From assembly GCA_964498785.1 (NCBI GenBank), contig CAZCJL010000022.1, forward strand, positions 1 to 64,000: a DNA stretch of 64,000 bases. The letters run 5' to 3'. Below the pieces are notes generated by a model, which ran no database searches, was not told the origin of the DNA, and worked only from the letters and a program-made list of their open reading frames with translations. Every line of letters begins with the position of its first letter. The stretch's first letter is position 1. A program made the translations under genes and the position numbers. This stretch comes from Mariaggregatimicrobium sp964498785. Lineage in GTDB: Bacteria > Zhuqueibacterota > Zhuqueibacteria > Thermofontimicrobiales > Thiofontviventaceae. Positions 60,926 through 64,000 of the stretch are shown here, in pieces.

Positions 60926-63900
60926 ATGGCACAAATTACCCAAAATGATGTAAATTGGTTTCAGCAATTGTTCGGCGATCGAGTGACCTTTGAAAAGACG
61001 GAGCGTGTGCTTTACAGCCATGATATTGCCGCAATGCCTAAATTATTCAAACCATTGATCGGAAATACCGTTCCTGATGTCGTTGTACAGCCGTCGAATG
61101 AAGATGAATTAGTTGAAGTTGTTAAGTGGGCGGCACAGAAAAAAATTCCGCTTACGCCAAGAGGGAAAGCCTCATCAGGATACGGTGGGGTTTTACCAAC
61201 GCGCAGCGGAGTTGTGGTTGATTTCTATCAAATGAAGGATGTTTTAAAAGTGAACAAAGCGGACATGACAGTGCGGGTTCAGCCGGGAATCACCTGGGAG
61301 CAGTTGGATAAAGAGATAATGCCTAAAGGATTAACGCTACGTTTATATCCGTCCAGTTACCCGTCATCATCCGCTGGTGGCTGGTTGGCACAGGGCGGAG
61401 CTGGTTTTGGATCGTATGAATACGGCTGGTTTGCTGATAGCGTGGTTTCCGCGCGTGTTGTTTTGCCGTCAGGAGAAGTGAGGGAATTTACCGGACAAGA
61501 GCTTGAATTAATCGCCGACGCTGAAGGTATTACCGGAATCATTAGCGAAGTTGTCGTGAAAATACAGCCGTTAACAGACATTGGCGTCACAGCCATTGCC
61601 TTTTCCGATGCTACAAAATTTACGGCTGCAATGAAGGAGATTGTTCAGGAAAATCTACCTGTCTGGTCGATTGTTTTCATCAATCCGAGAATGGCGGAAA
61701 TGAAAAATCGTGCTCCGGTGATGCTCCATCATGGTCATCCGATTGGACACAAACCGCTGCTGCCGGCAGCATATATCGCGACAATCGCCTTTCGCGAGGC
61801 GGATCGTGAAACAATGCTGAAAAAGCTGCCTGATATTGTGCAACATCATGAGGGCGACATTTTAAAACAGGAAATTGCAGATCATGAATGGGACGAACGG
61901 TTCAAACTGATGGTGGTGAAAAGATTGGGACCGTCGTTGGTGCCATCGGAAATTGTGGTTCCGTTGGAAACATTTGATAAAGTGATGTACCAGATTGAGC
62001 GCAAGGTAGATCAACCGGTTGTAAAAGAAGGCGTGATTATCAAAAACGGTAAAGACGGTGAACCGGAAGTCGTGATTCTTGGTTTCATTCCCAGCGATCA
62101 GCGGAAATTTGCTTATAACCTTGTTTTTGGGCTTGTACTGACTATTTTAAAGATTGCGGAAAAATACGGTGGTAGAGCATATTCAACCGGACTTTATTTC
62201 TCCGGCCGAAGCAAGCAAATTTTAGGTGAAGCCCGTCAGAAGCGGATGAAATCATTTAAAAAAGAAATCGATCCGACAGGAATTTTAAATCCGGATAAAG
62301 TATTTGGTAAGAAGCTCATTAGTCAGGTGTTGGGGGTGGCCAATTTATTAGAGCCGTTGGCACGACCTTTCGGAAATCTTGTGATTACGCATGTCGGAGA
62401 ACGACCGGATTTTAAACCAGTGAAAGATATTCCTGGTGATGTTGCATGGTATGCATACGCCTGTTCTCAATGCGGATATTGCGTGGATGAATGCGACCAG
62501 TTTTACAGTCGTGGTTGGGAAAGTCAATCACCCAGAGGGAAATGGTACTGGCTGCGGGAATATATGGAAGGCCGCGCTAAATGGGATCAGAAAATGGTAG
62601 ATACGATGCTCGTTTGCACAACATGCGAGTTATGTAATTTTCGCTGCTCAGCATCGCTGCCAATCGAACAATCCTGGATGAAACTGCGCGGCAAGTTGGT
62701 TCATGAAAATAAAGAAATGACCTTCCCGCCATTTGAAATGATGAAAGCCGCCCTGGAAACAGAAGGTAATATCTGGGCGGGTTACCGTAAAAACCGGACA
62801 GATTGGTTTCCCAAAAAACTTTGGGAAAAGCATGGTCCCGGAAAAAAGAGCAAAGTTGTCTATTTTGCCGGCTGTACTGCTTCTTATGTTGAGCATGATA
62901 TCGGAGCAGCGTCAGTTACGTTACTGGATGCCGCAGGTATTGATTTTACATACATTGGGAAAGCGGAAAATTGCTGTGGCACCCCGATGTTAGTTGCTGG
63001 TAAGTGGGACACTTTTGCCGAAGTCATGAAAAAAAATATTGCCAGCGTGAAGGCAACAGGAGCGGACACTGTTGTATCATCCTGTCCTGCCTGTGATATG
63101 ATGTGGCGCCATACTTATAAAGACTGGGCTGAAAAATTGGGAATTGAATATGATATAAAGGCCAAACATTATAGCGAGCTTGTGGCTGAAAAAATTCGCA
63201 ATGGTGAATTTAAATATACCCATGAAGTAAACGAGCGAGTGACATGGCACGATTCCTGTCACATCGGACGGGTTTCCGGAGTTTATGAAGAACCCCGCGA
63301 ATTGATTAAGGCCATTCCCGGTGTTGAATTTAAAGAAATGAAACACAATCGTGACGACGGCCATTGCTGCGGCAGTGTGCTAACTCTGATTAAAGAACCG
63401 GACATCGCCCGTAAAATTGGCACGATTCGTTTGAACGATGCCATCGAAAATGGATCCGAAACTGTTTTGGCGCTGTGTCCGTGCTGTGAGTTTCAATTAA
63501 GAGTGACGCAGCAAAAAGAGGAATTGCCATTAAAAATACACGATCTGGCGGCATTTGCCTGTCGCGGATTGGGCAAAAAATTTGATGATCCCAATCCTGA
63601 AGTTGCCAAACAATGGGCCGTTTTTGAGGCGATGATCGCGTTGATGACGCCGCAGGGATTTGCTGAACTTATGGATTCGATGTGGCCGGATCTGTTAAAC
63701 GCGATGCCAATGAAAATGGGTTCGATGATGAAAGGTATCGGAAAAATGGGCGTTGTCGGCAAAGGTGTGTTCGCAATGATGAAACCGGTATTCCCGGCGC
63801 TGTTTCCGAAATTATTGCCAGGCATGATGCCAAAAGTGATGCCTGCTATGTTGGAGCGCGTTCAGAAAAAAATTCCCATGCCCGATTACATGACAGAGCA

Positions 63901-64000
63901 GATGCCGGATCTGATGCCCAAAGTAATGAATAATCTGATGCCGAAAATGCTGCCGGATGTCGTTCCCCTCGTCGTACCCAAAATGATCGATTATTTAAGA
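60926..64000 (+). CDS. FAD-linked oxidase fused to Fe-S/CCG-domain protein (lactate/glycolate dehydrogenase type), partial
   Basis: An open frame from ATG 60926 (AAGGAA upstream) to the window edge, 1025 codons, no stop reached. Residues about 40-230 are a GlcD-type FAD-binding domain (VVVQPSNEDELVEVVKWA, LTPRGKASSGYGGVLPT, SSYPSSSAGGWLAQGGAGFG) and about 230-460 the FAD-oxidase C-terminal domain. Two 4Fe-4S sites follow: CSQCGYCVDEC near 512 and CTTCELCNFRC near 563. Two cysteine-rich CCG motifs come next (NCCGTPM near 682; CHIGR ... HCCGS near 812; CPACD, CPCCE). It would oxidise a 2-hydroxyacid such as D-lactate or glycolate and pass electrons to a membrane or soluble acceptor. From about residue 915 the protein becomes a Met/Pro-rich repeat (MPKVMP, MPDLMPKVM, LMPKMLPDVV). 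Confidence 0.9.
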   Translation, partial: MAQITQNDVNWFQQLFGDRVTFEKTERVLYSHDIAAMPKLFKPLIGNTVPDVVVQPSNEDELVEVVKWAAQKKIPLTPRGKASSGYGGVLPTRSGVVVDFYQMKDVLKVNKADMTVRVQPGITWEQLDKEIMPKGLTLRLYPSSYPSSSAGGWLAQGGAGFGSYEYGWFADSVVSARVVLPSGEVREFTGQELELIADAEGITGIISEVVVKIQPLTDIGVTAIAFSDATKFTAAMKEIVQENLPVWSIVFINPRMAEMKNRAPVMLHHGHPIGHKPLLPAAYIATIAFREADRETMLKKLPDIVQHHEGDILKQEIADHEWDERFKLMVVKRLGPSLVPSEIVVPLETFDKVMYQIERKVDQPVVKEGVIIKNGKDGEPEVVILGFIPSDQRKFAYNLVFGLVLTILKIAEKYGGRAYSTGLYFSGRSKQILGEARQKRMKSFKKEIDPTGILNPDKVFGKKLISQVLGVANLLEPLARPFGNLVITHVGERPDFKPVKDIPGDVAWYAYACSQCGYCVDECDQFYSRGWESQSPRGKWYWLREYMEGRAKWDQKMVDTMLVCTTCELCNFRCSASLPIEQSWMKLRGKLVHENKEMTFPPFEMMKAALETEGNIWAGYRKNRTDWFPKKLWEKHGPGKKSKVVYFAGCTASYVEHDIGAASVTLLDAAGIDFTYIGKAENCCGTPMLVAGKWDTFAEVMKKNIASVKATGADTVVSSCPACDMMWRHTYKDWAEKLGIEYDIKAKHYSELVAEKIRNGEFKYTHEVNERVTWHDSCHIGRVSGVYEEPRELIKAIPGVEFKEMKHNRDDGHCCGSVLTLIKEPDIARKIGTIRLNDAIENGSETVLALCPCCEFQLRVTQQKEELPLKIHDLAAFACRGLGKKFDDPNPEVAKQWAVFEAMIALMTPQGFAELMDSMWPDLLNAMPMKMGSMMKGIGKMGVVGKGVFAMMKPVFPALFPKLLPGMMPKVMPAMLERVQKKIPMPDYMTEQMPDLMPKVMNNLMPKMLPDVVPLVVPKMIDYLR

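Overview
The window (about 45% G+C by eye, dense coding on both strands) looks like a chromosomal segment of a Gram-negative bacterium from the FCB side of the tree. Calditrichota, KSB1 or Marinimicrobia-like lineages are my best guess. This is inferred from TonB receptors, PorV/PorQ-type barrels and several secreted proteins ending in type IX secretion (T9SS) sorting domains (YPNPFNPS-type), combined with a LysW-type lysine operon. No rRNA, tRNA, CRISPR array, transposase or phage gene was seen.

Region 1 (1-28235) is a glycan-use island. It opens with a LacI-family regulator behind a strong promoter that carries a perfect 14-bp operator-like palindrome. Next come a 1258-residue secreted protein made of three nearly identical carbohydrate-binding-like units, a TonB-dependent receptor, a large T9SS cargo protein, a PorV/PorQ-like barrel, a SurA-like chaperone, and a multidomain T9SS protein with a helical catalytic-looking domain. 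These are followed by a six-hairpin glycosidase-like lipoprotein, a sugar ABC importer (binding lipoprotein and two permeases, no ATPase here), a second helical-toroid lipoprotein, two GH130-family proteins and a Gfo/Idh/MocA oxidoreductase. The GH130 pair points to beta-mannosides as the likely substrate (inference).

Region 2 (28380-35355) is mostly minus strand: a thioredoxin, then a tightly overlapping lysine operon in the order lysW, homocitrate synthase, lysX, lysY, class II glutamine amidotransferase, lysZ, lysJ. LysW is only 54 residues and ends in the hallmark EDWGE. The amidotransferase is EgtC-like. It sits in the operon while no LysK, the usual metallopeptidase that releases lysine from LysW, is visible. 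I propose it as a possible replacement for LysK; this is the most interesting idea in the window.

Region 3 (35332-39085) holds accB-accC behind a seven-codon leader ORF, then gcvH-gcvPA. Region 4 (39323-50865) is envelope biology: another PorV-like barrel, an M6-like secreted protein whose HEFGH motif has become LMFGH, a gluzincin/TolB-propeller/outer-membrane-barrel fusion, a 173-bp tandem hairpin repeat, a tandem pair of small DUF5683-like proteins, and a secreted all-helical protein.

Region 5 (51166-64000) holds an AMIN/amidase lipoprotein, a fused cysteine desulfurase-selenophosphate synthetase, dCTP deaminase, a giant hybrid sensor kinase, a MarR regulator, and a FAD/Fe-S oxidoreductase that runs off the end of the window. 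Several small palindromic repeat families recur between genes: 1-52 with 55541-55598; 17346-17442 with 25630-25719; 31653-31684 with 54781-54806; 49041-49323 with 60156-60225.
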